Shown: positions 53,692 through 64,000, numbered from the stretch's first letter. The stretch is DNA of 64,000 bases from Thereva unica (GCA_949987705.1 OX465281.1:138990876-139054875), one strand, 5' to 3'. The notes: generated by a model not told the origin, from the sequence alone. Program-made: numbers and translations.

Positions 53692-54660
53692 CCTACACCT
53701 TAAAAGAGAATACTATTTCCCATTTCTAAAGAACAAAATTACTAAAGTTATTAACAATTGTGAGACTTGTCAAATTCTTAAATACGATAGAAACCCCCCT
53801 AAAGTAAAACATATGATACCGGAAATTCCTAACAAGCCTCTTGATATCCTGCACATCGATATATATTCCATAAACGGTAAACAAATTCTCACTATTATAG
53901 ACAAATTTTCCAAATTTGCAGCTGCATATACATTACCCTTTAGAAACAGTTTAACAATCATAAAAAATTTAAAACACTTCTTAAGCCTACACGGCATTCC
54001 AAAAAAAATTATCACCGACCAAGGTACTGAATTCACGGCAATGATCTTCAAAGATTTTTGCAAACAATATAGCATTAACCTTCACACTACATCATATCAA
54101 CAAAGCAGTAGTAACTCACCTGTTGAGAGACTACATTCGACATTAACAGAAATATATAGAATTATCTATAATAAACATAAAGAAAGGGATCATGACGAAA
54201 TTATCAACGAAACCCTTATTACATATAACAATGCCATCCATTCTGCAACAAAATTGACCCCTTATGAAGTCTTTTACGGCAGAACATATAAATTTGGTAA
54301 TAATGTAGAAAATAGAAATGCACATGAATACTTAGCTAAGCTCAATGAATTCTAAGAACAAATATATCCTGCTATAAAATCTAAAATAGAAAAGCAAGCC
54401 ATTAAAAATATAGAGAAAATTAACAAAAATCGGGAAGACCCAGAACCATATAATGAAGGTAGTGTAGTTTACAGAAAAGAGTGTAGAAGAAATAAATTAA
54501 CTAATAGGTTTAGCAAACACAAGATCAATAAAAATAATAAAGTAACTGTTATTACTAGTGCAAACAAAAAACTTCATAAATCAAAACTAAAAAGACCTCG
54601 TAAATTTCAGGATCATAACTGTGACATCAGGACAGAGAATAGAAATCCAAGACCTAACGA
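53692..54660 (+). pseudogene. pol: Errantivirus-like integrase, second part
   Basis: The frame resumes directly after the insert. The rest of the zinc domain (NNCETCQILK) and the D-D-E core follow: LDILHIDIYSINGKQ, GIPKKIITDQGTEFTA and SSSNSPVERLHSTLTEI. A TAA at 54353-54355 interrupts the frame, which is otherwise open to about 54660 through a basic region (VVYRKECRRNKLTNRF). The end overlaps the start of env. The nonsense codon and the upstream insert both destroy function. Confidence 0.88.
54609..54610 (+). promoter_or_regulatory. Candidate env splice acceptor
   Basis: AAATTTCAG|GATC: the AG at 54609-54610 lies just before the open env frame. Joined to the donor at 40710 the phase is correct (23 leader nt plus one nt completes a codon, giving the frame of 54612, which is the env frame). 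Confidence 0.6.
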
Positions 54661-56057
54661 ACAGCAAGGGAATTCTCCCAATGAACCTAGGGACTGCTAG
54701 ACTTATAAAAGGACAAAATAACCTACTACATATAGTACAACTGGACAAATATGAAGAAAACATAAAAAAGATAACAGACTCACTAAAGACTTTCTCAGAC
54801 TCAAACGAAGCTGTGGAAATGGCAGACTCCTTACAGATAACCAACTTGAAGTTAGACGAACTAAAACACAGATTTAAAACTTTAATGCCTAGAAACAGAG
54901 TAAAAAGAGGATTAATTGACGGTTTAGGTACAGTACTGAAGACTATTACGGGAAATATGGACGCTAATGATGCCATACGAATTAATAAAGAAATCAAAAG
55001 CCTAACGGCTAACGAAAATATTTTAAAAATAGAAATTAATGATCAAGTAAAAATTAATAGGCAAATGATTGCACGATTTGAGAATATAACAAAACATATT
55101 AATACCCAACAAGAAACGATTACAGACTATCTCAAGAAGACCCAAAGTCAGTTTAAAAATACAATCAAAAATGAAAATATACATTTCAGATACTTCCAAT
55201 TTCTAAATCAGATAAACTACAATATAGATTTGCTCTCTAATCATTTAAACAGTATATCCGAAGCTATAGTTCTCGCAAAATTAAATATTATCTCCAAACA
55301 AATTTTAAGTCCAACAGAATTATCACAGTTATACCTGATTTTTAAAAACCAGAAAATAGAAATTAAATCTTTTGAACACATATACGAACTACTAGAACTA
55401 CAGGCTTACTTCAACAACACCAATATTATCTTCAATATCCAAATACCTATATTATCCAATGAAACATTCTCCCTATTCCATGTCGTACCATTACCAATAA
55501 ACCAGACCAAAATCATCCAAACAAAACCTTATATTCTCCTTAATAACAATAACATTCAGTATTACCACACAAAATGCACTAAAATTGAAGGAATATATTA
55601 CTGCCGAGAATCAATACAACAGGAAGAAATCCTCGATTATAATTGTTTAGGCAACCTCATAAATAATAAACCAGCTAATTGCGAAGTACAAGAAAGAAGA
55701 ACCACTCTAGAAATTTTCCAACCAGAGCCAAATCACATAGTCCTGATAAACATCCCGAAGACAACTATATTCACCACTTGCGGACCCAATCAACAAATAG
55801 AAGGAACAGTACTCATCCACTTCACCAATTGCGAGATCACAATCAACAGAATCACCTACACGGCAACAGAAAACATCGTCTGGGATGAAGTTAACATTTA
55901 TCTTACCATCTTTAACCAAATCAACACCACAACACCAAATAATAGTATTTACCTGAAAACCCTGGACACTTACCAATTTGCAGAGAGGAGCGAAGTTACG
56001 GAAACCTTCCTGATTCAAAGAAGTCCTTACAAACCATCGGCCAGTCTCATCATAATT
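54611..56057 (+). pseudogene. env: Errantivirus-like Env (baculovirus F-like fusion protein), main part
   Basis: About 480 codons open. There is no ATG at the beginning of the frame (the first start-like codon at 54621 is GTG), in line with a spliced leader. A furin-type R-x-K-R site near residue 95, followed by a glycine-rich hydrophobic GLIDGLGTVLKTITG stretch, marks the surface/fusion subunit border and resembles insect errantivirus and baculovirus F proteins. Long amphipathic helices follow (residues about 120-260), then a Cys-containing region. The frame reaches the beginning of the membrane anchor and is cut at 56057 by the 800-bp element. Confidence 0.85.
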
Positions 56058-56857
56058 GAGGAGTGGGCGAACAAAACGGCACATGTCCATGGTTGGCCGT
56101 TTTCAATGTTTTGACGGAATCGTGTTCATTACACTAAACTGCAACTAATTTCAATCTCAGACACTTCAAAAATCACTTTCATGTAATATTTTTTTGTTAG
56201 CAAAGTAACGGTTTCCCTGCAGAAAGGCATATGTCCTACGAATATTCATATTTTTTAACCATTCGTTAATGTGGATTGTCAAAAGGGCACGTATTTCATA
56301 CAAAAAAGTTTTTAATCAACAATGGAAGTTCATTGCACCTCACCTGGGGCTCTAATTACATCGATTTGTATGTGCATCATAAAATGCACTAAAATTTACC
56401 TCACTTTTGCCTCCCACGGCCCCAAAACAAGCCGTAGGGGGCACTATGACCCCTTAAAATTTGCGTAGCAGTCCCTACTATTAGGAAAAAATACCACAAA
56501 AATCCCCCCTTGCCTCAGGGAGGCCAGGGAGCTCCCCAAAAAACTAAAAACAAAAAAAACATGTCCAGTTGGGTTCCTGCAAAAGGACACATGTCCATTC
56601 AAGGGTTTAAAAAAACGGGACATGTCCCAGTTGTGTCCCCGCAAAAGGGCACATGTCCATTTTTGTTTTAATTTTTTCTCTTAAAGTATTAAACATATTT
56701 AAAAAAAATTTTTTCCGTCTGAATGAGTTCAAATAGTAGCACAACCTACCATACTCATAAATAGTTAATGTGATCAGTTCAGAGGCAGAAACAGTTTTTT
56801 GCGATTTCTGAACAATTTGCAAAACTGGACATGTGCCGTTTTGTTCGCCCACTCCTC
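56058..56857. mobile_element. 800-bp element in env, AATT duplication
   Basis: GAGGAGTGGGCGAACAAAAC at 56058 is mirrored at 56857. AATT flanks both ends (56054-56057 and 56858-56861). The interior repeats CACATGTCCAT/GGACATGTCC-like motifs at about 56083, 56559, 56588, 56621, 56649 and 56827. No protein is encoded. Removing the element and one AATT puts the two env parts back in frame. Confidence 0.82.
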
Positions 56858-57050
56858 AATTCTAATCCTCATCGTGATAATTATTTGCTACTTCATACGC
56901 CGCAGATTACAATCAAATCTCAACGCTCAGCAAGATCGAATCGCACCGATTATCTCAGCAGTGGCAGTGGCACCTATTAGTGAACCCAGGATAAAATTTC
57001 TTTGGCCCACGCTGACCTCTGGGGATGGAGGAGTTACGAGCCCCGTTTAA
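56858..57050 (+). pseudogene. env: Errantivirus-like Env, membrane anchor and cytoplasmic tail
   Basis: The frame continues with a long hydrophobic run (LILIVIIICYF) followed by basic residues (IRRRLQ), a membrane anchor with stop-transfer charges, then a tail of about 45 residues ending at 57050 inside the LTR. The first residues of the anchor lie on the other side of the 800-bp insert. Confidence 0.82.
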
Positions 57051-57328
57051 TTAAATGTAAACATGTTGCACAAATTGCATTCCCATAAGTATCCCTCAAC
57101 ATTTTTATTCCCACAACAAAAGTCATTTCCTTTCCCACAACCAAATTTCCAGAATAACACCTGCATCCATCTGCATTCTTTTTCCCATGCAAATTGCACT
57201 CAAAAGCTTTCATGTAACAAATTTAATCAGTTCAATTTTACATCTCAAACTAGAAGCACATTAAATAATAATTAAAAATATCAAAAGAAATTGTGTTTTT
57301 ATTAACTAAAATTGTGTTTCTCTTAACT
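57032..57328 (+). repeat. 3' LTR of the errantivirus-like element
   Basis: 297 bp from AGTTACGAGCCCCG to CTCTTAACT, preceded by the purine-rich GGGGATGGAGG (57021-57031). The last 91 bp equal 40320-40410. It is followed by CGCGCAG, which resembles the beginning of the primer site. Confidence 0.8.
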
Positions 57329-57365
57329 CGCGCAGAAAAATGTAAATAATAAAACCCAGTTAATA

Positions 57366-57368
<3 letters not shown>

Positions 57369-57446
<78 letters not shown>
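57369..57446. repeat. (TA)n microsatellite
   Basis: About 78 bp of TA with one C interruption, next to the half copy of the CAGGGTGTCCCAC family. A second run (57862-57940) follows that half copy. Confidence 0.95.
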
Positions 57447-57452
<6 letters not shown>

Positions 57453-57858
57453 CCATCTGAGCTTTGTCGAAAAGTGCCAAATAAGCATCGAAAAAGGCCA
57501 ATATTAACTTTAAAATTGCTTATAACTTCTAAAGTAAAGGCCCTAGAATAAAACTTGTAATACATTATTTATAGGAAATTGTCCAAACTTTTTAATTTTG
57601 GAAAAAAAAGTTTAGGTTTATCACGTATTTTTCGGAGAAAAAGGTGGTTTTAGTTGAAATTTTAGTGAAAAAAATACAAAATTTTGACTTTGGCGACTCA
57701 TAACTCCAAAAGTTTATAAGATAGGACCATTATTATCGTCGTAGATAGGTGGGGGAATTCTGCGTACACCGGTACCATAATCATGAAAATGGGTTACACG
57801 GTTACAAAAATACAGGGTGATATGTAAAACTCTAGCAAAAAAACTCGTGTGGGACACC

Positions 57859-57861
<3 letters not shown>
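57447..57861 (-). mobile_element. Half copy of the CAGGGTGTCCCAC element
   Basis: 415 bp matching the reverse complement of 699-1222 (TACTTTTCCATCTGAGC at the left, GTGGGACACCCTG at 57861), with about 10-15 per cent divergence by eye and (TA)n on both sides. Unlike 699-7900 it has no second arm. Confidence 0.75.
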
Positions 57862-57922
<61 letters not shown>

Positions 57923-57934
57923 GTATATATATCT

Positions 57935-59332
57935 ATATCTATAAAAATCTCGTGTCACAGTGTTTGTTACCGTACTCCTCCGAAACGGGTTGACCAATTT
58001 GCATGAAATTTTTTGTGTATATTTGGTAGGTCTGAGAATAGGTCGTAGGCTATTTTTTATACCTTTAACCAAAAAAACAGCTGCAAAATCCAAACAAAAA
58101 TGGTAATTTTAGGAATTTTCACTTCATTTTAGTTTCAATAGCTTCATGGCCTACCTATTGTTTGACAAATGTAAAATTGTCATTAAATTGAATCATTACA
58201 TTTAATGAAAATTTCAAATTTACGCAGCTGTCAAACAATAGGTAGGCCATGACGCTATTGAAACTAAAATGATCCATAGCGGCCGTCTCAAGAGGGCGGT
58301 GTACCACTTTCTTCACAACCACCTCGACATGGGTATCAAATGAAAGGGTATGATAAGTAGAATACAATAAGCAATGTAGTATACAAAATATATCTTTAGA
58401 TCCATGGCGCCCGTCTCAAGAGGGCGGGGTACCACTTTCTTCACAACCACCTCGACATGGGTATCGAATGAAAGGGTATGATAAGTAGAATACAATAAGC
58501 AATGTAGTATACAAAATATATCTTTAGATCCATGGCGGCCGTCTCAAGAGGCCGGATTACCACTTTCTTCACAACCACCTCAACATGGGTATCAAATGAA
58601 AGGGTATGTTAAGTAGAACATAATAAGCAATCTATATCTATAAAAATCTCGTGTCACAGTGTTTGTTACCGTACTCCTCCGAAACGGGTTGACCAATTTG
58701 CATGAAATTTTTTGTGTATATTTGGTAGGTCTGAGAATAGGTCGTAGGCTATTTTTTATACCTTTAACCAAAAAAACAGCTGCAAAATCCAAACAAAAAT
58801 GGTAATTTTAGGAATTTTCACTTCATTTTAGTTTCAATAGCTTCATGGCCTACCTATTGTTTGACAAATGTAAAATTGTCATTAAATTGAATCATTACAT
58901 TTAATGAAAATTTCAAATTTACGCAGCTGTCAAACAATAGGTAGGCCATGACGCTATTGAAACTAAAATGATCCATAGCGGCCGTCTCAAGAGGGCGGTG
59001 TACCACTTTCTTCACAACCACCTCGACATGGGTATCAAATGAAAGGGTATGATAAGTAGAATACAATAAGCAATGTAGTATACAAAATATATCTTTAGAT
59101 CCATGGCGCCCGTCTCAAGAGGGCGGGGTACCACTTTCTTCACAACCACCTCGACATGGGTATCGAATGAAAGGGTATGATAAGTAGAATACAATAAGCA
59201 ATGTAGTATACAAAATATATCTTTAGATCCATGGCGGCCGTCTCAAGAGGCCGGATTACCACTTTCTTCACAACCACCTCAACATGGGTATCAAATGAAA
59301 GGGTATGTTAAGTAGAACATAATAAGCAATGT
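57935..59332. repeat. 699-bp tandem duplication
   Basis: 57935-58633 and 58634-59332 are, as far as I can see, identical, including the foldback and the first satellite units (for example the same frame at 58155-58367 and 58854-59066, offset 699). The junction at 58630 joins the satellite directly to the tail sequence TCTATATCTATAAAAATC. Confidence 0.85.
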
Positions 59333-60135
59333 AGTATACAAAATATATCTTTCGATCCATGGCGGCCGTCTCAAGAGGGCGGGGTACCACTTTCTTCACA
59401 ACCACCTCGACATGGGTATCAAATGAAAGGGTATGATAAGTAGAATACAATAAGCAATGTAGTATACAAAATATATCTTTAGATCCATGGCGGCCGTCTC
59501 AAGAGGCCGGATTACCACTTTCTTCACAACCACCTCAACATGGGTATCAAATGAAAGGGTATGTTAAGGAGAATACAATAAGCAATGTAGTATACAAAAT
59601 ATATCTTTAGATCCATGGCGGCCGTCTCAAGAGGGCGGGGTACCACTTTCTTCACAACCACCTCGACATGGGTATCAAATGAAAGGGTATGATAAGTAGA
59701 ATACAATAAGCAATGTAGTATACAAAATATATCTTTAGATCCATGGCGGCCGTCTCAAGAGGCCGAATTACCACTTTCTTCACAACCACCTCGACATGGG
59801 TATCAAATGAAAGGGTATGTTAAGGAGAATACAATAAGCAATGTAGTATACAAAATATATCTTTAAATCCATGGCGGCCGTCTCAAGAGGGCGGGGTACC
59901 ACTTTCTTCACAACCACCTCGACATGGGTATCAAATGAAAGGGTATGATAAGTAGAATACAATAAGCAATGTAGTATACAAAATATATCTTTAGATCCAT
60001 GGCGGCCGTCTAAAGAGGCCGGATTACCACTTTCTTCACAATCCCCTCAACATGGGTATCAAATGAAAGGGTATGATAAGTAGAATACAATAAGCAATGT
60101 AGTAGACTCAATATACCGATTCATGGCGGCCGACG
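57935..60135 (-). mobile_element. Helitron-like element with 128-bp satellite, reverse orientation
   Basis: At the left, TCTATAAAAATCTCGTGTCAC is the reverse of a Helitron-like tail. Then come the foldback also seen at 107-262 and an array of 128-bp units (GATCCATGGCGGCCGTCTCA, CACTTTCTTCACAACCACCTC, GTATCAAATGAAAGGGTATG). Units alternate between GAGGGCGGGGTAC and GAGGCCGGATTAC forms, a 256-bp dimer. The segment from the tail through three units is present twice in tandem. No coding. Confidence 0.75.
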
Positions 60136-60500
60136 CAAGACGCATGTTCTTTGAGGCATTTCATCTGTGTAAAATTCATATCTCGAAAAATATTAAGTCA
60201 ATGGATGGTTTTTATTGTTTACTATTGACTTATGGGTGCAGCGTAGGCGTCCTATATACATGCAATTGATATATATTTATATAACACATCTTTCCCTTTT
60301 TTTTAAATTCATGAAAGTTTAATTCATTAATTATATGGGCCTTTATCTACTAACAGGAAAATCATGGTCCAAGCATTTTTTTTTACTTTGACTATATAAA
60401 TGAATAGTTTTATTCATTAAAACGCATAATATATAACCTGTTATTTAAGGAGACAAGCTTAATCAATATTTAGAATCAGAATCATTTCATAAATTCGGTT
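60136..60500. other. No gene seen
   Basis: AT-rich sequence after the satellite array, with no recognised repeat or coding frame. Confidence 0.4.
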
Positions 60501-60512
60501 TAAAAGCCACTA

Positions 60513-61131
60513 AAAACAGTCCTCTGTTATGTCCTAATTCAGGATCGAGTATGATTCGGTTCGGTTTTTATTAGTTCTATTTAAAAATGTAAAATCTTAT
60601 AACTCTATAAACATAAAGAATATTGAATGCATGTGAACAAAAAACAATTATAATTTTAGAGAATTTTTTAGTACTAAAAACTAGTGTTTGAATTTTGTCC
60701 ATTACATTTTTGAACAGTCCTCTGTCACAATTTGAATATCGCGCCACAAAAATATTAGACACTATTGTGCTTACATTTCCCTTGAAACTGAACGTTAACA
60801 GTGTGAAGTTTGTTCGGTCGCCATGCTAAACAAGTCGCCGCCATTTTGCGCAGTGACAACTCCGCGTCTGTGTGGTAGCCACGTCTCTGTAGTGTTAAGT
60901 GAACAGTCCTCTGGTAAGTCTATTTTACGGTGTTTTATGTGTTATAATTATATTTATTTAACAAAAAAATTGCTCAGTGTGATAATTTATAGTTGTTTCT
61001 GTTTTATGAAGTAATATTTAAACTGATACGTGGTATGACATTTTTTACGTAAAAATAACAGTCCTCTGTGCAACAGTCCTCTGGAAATTTATAACACAGA
61101 GGACTGAAATTTATAATACAGAGGACAAAAT
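60513..61131. repeat. Dispersed CAGTCCTCTG motif cluster
   Basis: The 10-mer CAGTCCTCTG occurs at about 60515, 60713, 60904, 61061 and 61074, and in reverse at about 61101 (CAGAGGACTG) and 61122 (CAGAGGACA). Most forward copies are preceded by AA, giving AACAGTCCTCTG. Spacing is irregular. It lies upstream of a tRNA-Trp primer site, so it may be in an LTR. Confidence 0.75.
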
Positions 61132-61396
61132 TGCCTATAATTCGAAAAATAAGGGAAAATTACAATGGTTTCTTGTTTATATATATTTATATTATAACTA
61201 TCTATCGACTTAACATACTACATTTTTAATTTTCTAGAAAAATAGGTTTGGGACAACTGTCAATAGACAAGTTTCCAGTTAGTAGAGAAAGGCCCATATA
61301 TTAAGGCAATAGAAATAAATCAAAAATTGAAGCATTAGTGAAAAACGTGTTTTTACTCAAAAACAAAATAATTTCCTACGAATATAGGAACCACAT

Positions 61397-61411
61397 TGGT
61401 GACCCCGACGT
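61397..61411 (+). promoter_or_regulatory. Orphan primer binding site, tRNA-Trp type
   Basis: TGGTGACCCCGACGT matches the complement of the insect tRNA-Trp 3' end (…ACGTCGGGGTCA-CCA) over 15 bases. It follows CCACA-T, a possible LTR end. Sequence up to 61980 would be an untranslated leader; no gag is seen before the next element. It is probably the 5' end of a truncated gypsy element of the tRNA-Trp-using group. Confidence 0.5.
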
Positions 61412-61984
61412 CACAACACGCGACACACAAGTGCACTAAATATTACTTAAAAAAAAAATCATAAAATAATATTAAAATAGCAGTGCGGTATAATTTACGA
61501 CCAGGTTGTTAAAATCATAATTATAAAAATCCAAGAAAATAAAATCAATCGGTGAAGTGATTGCAAATTAGGAACCAAAATAGTGACAGATGCAACCCAA
61601 TAATAATAGGGAAGTACAAATTTTCAACTTATTTAGTAAAAATAACTGATTACATTTCCGTCATTATCATAGAATTTAGTTAGAAAACGGAATTAGTGTT
61701 TTCCATTTTTTTTTCTTTCAATTTTAAATTTGAAGAAAAGGTCGAGTCTACCGTTATTAGTAAATTCTACACAAAAAAATCTTCCAATTATAAAATAATA
61801 AATTTCTCGAAAATTATACATCGTAAGCGGAAAGCTATCAAATATCAATTTTAAAAATCATCCGAAGTAACAAAAGGCTCCGAACAAAGCAAATAGTCAA
61901 CAAAGGAAGACGAGAACGACGAGGGAGCACCCCAGCATCAACAGGAGACAATAATAATAACATTGAAACAATAAAACTTTATTA

Positions 61985-63030
61985 ACTTCCCAGTATAGGA
62001 AGTTATTGTAATCGGTCCGAAAATCGAAATCGAAAATTTCAACGTATTTTCATCTTTCAAGGTCCCAGGAGCATTTTAAGCAAAAAATTGGGAGGAAGTA
62101 TGTGTGTGTGTATGTGCGTACGGATGTGGTCATTTTTTCCTGCACGATATCGCGCGAACCAAAACTGATATCGACATCGTTGAGGTGTCGTTCGAAGCGT
62201 ATTAACCGAAATATGATCTGAAAAGATTTTCATGAAATTCGGTCGAGCCGTTTTTTTGTTTAAGCGGCGTAAGTGATTTTTGTACCTGCACGATATCGCC
62301 CGAACCACGAAAGATATTGACTTACTTGAGGTGCCATTCGAAGCGTATTAGCGACAATATAATCTGAAAAGATTTTTATAATATTCGGTCCAGCGGTTTT
62401 TTGGTTTAAATGACTTAAGTGATTGTTGCACCTGCACGATATCGCGCGAACTATAAAAGATATCGACTTAGTTGACGTGCCGTTCGAAGAGTATTAACCA
62501 AAATATGATCTGAAAAGATTTTGATAAAATTCAGTCGAGCCGTTTTTTTTGTTTAAGCGGCGTAAGTGGTTTTTGTACCTGCACGATATCGCCCGAACCA
62601 CGAAAGATATTGACTTACTTGAGGTGCCGTTCGAAGCGTATTAGCGACAATATAATCTGAAAAGATTTTTATAATATTCGGTCCAGCGGTTTTTTGGTGT
62701 AAATGACTTAAGTGATTTTTGTACCTGCACGATACCGCGCGAACTAAAAACTATATCGACTTCATTGAGGTTCCGAAAAACATTAATACATCAATTTTAT
62801 ATACATTTTCGTCATCCTAATCTTGTTAGTGCGCACATTTAGTTTGACATTTTAGCGAAAGTATTGATAAACAATTGTGACAAATTCTCGGTATTTTACA
62901 TACATATATTCTACAATTGCCTATTGTTCATTTATTATTAAAATATCCAATCATAATATTCAACATCCATCATACTGGGAAGTTGATCGTGTGGACCGAA
63001 AGGGTCGAACGCACATCCCAACTAGTTTTT
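61985..63030. mobile_element. Satellite-bearing inverted-repeat element, copy 2
   Basis: Same ends as 31311-32312 (AACTTCCCAGTAT near 61985; ATACTGGGAAGTT near 62975-62988; tail to CCCAACTAGTT near 63027). The 146-bp unit core falls at 62139, 62285, 62431, 62578 and 62724, with the same A-B-A-B order. It carries an extra TATGTGTGTGTGTATGTGCG stretch at about 62098-62125 that copy 1 lacks. Confidence 0.8.
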
Positions 63031-63320
63031 TTTTGGTTTCAATTTACACTCTTATTATTAACCATAAATGTAATAAATATTCTAAGATTTAGAGGCTTAT
63101 ATTAACCACTAATTTAATTAATATTCTAGTATTGGTGTTGGATTAATCATATTTTTTTATATTCTCATATATTTCGAACTATATCTATATATACTAGTTG
63201 GGATCCCCGTTACCGAAATTCGGTCACAAAAACAATAAATATATAAAATTCATGATTTGTTCGAATTTAAATTCAATTTAGATATTTTTATTTAAAAAAA
63301 AAAATTATACGAAATGGCGA
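63031..63320. other. AT-rich, possible Helitron start
   Basis: CTAGTTGGGATCCCCGTTAC at about 63195 resembles the ACTAGCTGGATCCCGG terminus at 25205 and may be the end of the Helitron copy that follows. No other feature. Confidence 0.35.
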
Positions 63321-63324
63321 ATTT

Positions 63325-64000
63325 TTAATTACTATGAAATATTTCCATTGTCGCTCCAGAGCATCTAAAATTTCCCAGGATTTTTTTAATCGCATCCATG
63401 ACGTCTTGCTTGGTTATGTAGTGGAAAATAGCAGCAACATCAGTAACTACAGCATCATTAAAACGACGAATATCAACTTGGTTATTAACTTTTATGATCA
63501 TAGAAACTTCTGCTGCAATATTCTCAGGTCTTTGACAATATTCATACATGGACCTGAATGAGTGAACAAAAGGATTAATCCGATCTAACTCCAAACCTAT
63601 TTCACGCATAATATCAATATTACATTCAATATTCGCATTTCTATTTATTCTATGATTAGCAGCAGTATCTACATCATAGAAATACAATTGTGTATAACAT
63701 GGAGGTCGGCCATAGCCAGGAATTAAGGCACCAGTTCGGTGATAGAAAATGTTATGGATTTTAAAATGATATTCCATTTGCAGTGTCATTTGACAAATTA
63801 CACTCAGAGCTAATCATTGCAAAGGCAGCATTATACGAACGAATATTTGCAAAAAAAAATTTAGAACGATTTTTAATACCACTTTCATTCGACGTTAATC
63901 CTTCAAAAAAATTATTGAAAAAGTAATTTTGAGAAAGTGGAGGTAAATTAACTTTGCCTTTATGAAAATGCCTCAGTATTACGTAAAGTTAATTCAGTCA
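63325..64000 (-). pseudogene. Helitron Rep fragment, third copy (runs off the window)
   Basis: Minus strand. From the window edge a frame reads GKVNLPPLSQNY, NESGIKNRSKFFFANIRSYN, then a frameshift at about 63780, then FKIHNIFYHRTGALIPGYG, YTQLYFYDVDTAANHR and a charged region to DVAAIFHYI at 63420. These are the N-terminal Rep blocks preceding the HUH nuclease. Compared with the copy at 23440-24378, the FK and IHN blocks are directly joined here, with no intron. The order with 63195 suggests a Helitron whose 3' part is deleted. Confidence 0.75.

Larger units (their letters stand above)
40320..57328 (+). mobile_element. Errantivirus-like endogenous retrovirus, interrupted
   Basis: Order: truncated 5' LTR, tRNA-Ser primer site, gag, protease-RT-RNase H, integrase, env, 3' LTR. 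The footprint is 17.0 kb. Without the 8.8-kb insert (44881-53691) and the 0.8-kb insert (56058-56857) about 7.4 kb remain, the usual size for insect gypsy/17.6/ZAM-type errantiviruses. LTR ends AGT...ACT also fit that group. Gag has frameshifts, pol has a nonsense codon, and both integrase and env are split, so it is dead. Confidence 0.9.

Overview
This window is eukaryotic, AT-rich and almost entirely built of transposable elements. It most likely comes from an arthropod, and an insect fits best. The grounds are an env-bearing errantivirus-like element with a tRNA-Ser primer site, an R1-type LINE, an RTE-type LINE, CR1/Jockey-like LINE pieces, Helitron/Helentron Rep, helicase and endonuclease pieces, a hAT remnant, and many fold-back elements sitting in (TA)n runs. 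I see no intact host gene, rRNA or tRNA. Three short stretches may be host or captured genes: an OB-fold-like ORF with a TATA/initiator promoter (about 20844-21205, minus), a C2H2 zinc-finger remnant (33259-33485) and a BIR-like (IAP family) fragment (40028-40330, minus).

Layout. 1-442 is the tail of a Helitron-like element, followed by a small TA-flanked MITE (457-668). 699-7900 is a large inverted-repeat element split near its centre by a complete Ty3/gypsy retrotransposon (1223-7404; 488-bp LTRs that look identical, GTAC target duplication, open gag and pol, a GGGAAAC slippery site). 7954-10656 holds a MITE, a 118-bp tandem array and a 758-bp near-perfect palindrome. 10704-19160 is an R1-type LINE on the minus strand, cut in its endonuclease by a 3.67-kb element with long terminal inverted repeats (13612-17280) that carries nested repeats of its own. 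19500-23440 has two 5'-truncated LINEs and a short gene remnant. 23440-29032 is a mosaic of Helitron pieces (one Rep copy has a recognisable 99-bp intron) and a hAT transposase remnant.

31310-32310 and 61983-63030 are two copies of an inverted-repeat element filled with a 146-bp satellite arranged as A-B dimers. 33578-39290 is a second gypsy element on the minus strand, hit by two MITEs with TAA and TTAA duplications. 40320-57328 is an errantivirus-like element with gag, pol and env. Its integrase is split by an 8.8-kb inverted-repeat element (44881-53691), and its env membrane anchor is split by an 800-bp element. The 8.8-kb insert contains a LINE that is itself split by a nearly complete RTE-type LINE, so the nesting is four deep. 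57335-60130 is a reverse-orientation Helitron-like satellite locus with a 699-bp tandem duplication. 60500-61400 has repeated CAGTCCTCTG motifs and an orphan tRNA-Trp primer site. The window ends inside a third Helitron Rep copy.

The elements do not form a pathway. What connects them is a readable insertion history: for many insertions the target-site duplication can be read and removing the insert restores the older reading frame. That allows relative dating of gypsy, errantivirus, LINE, Helitron and MITE activity within one locus.
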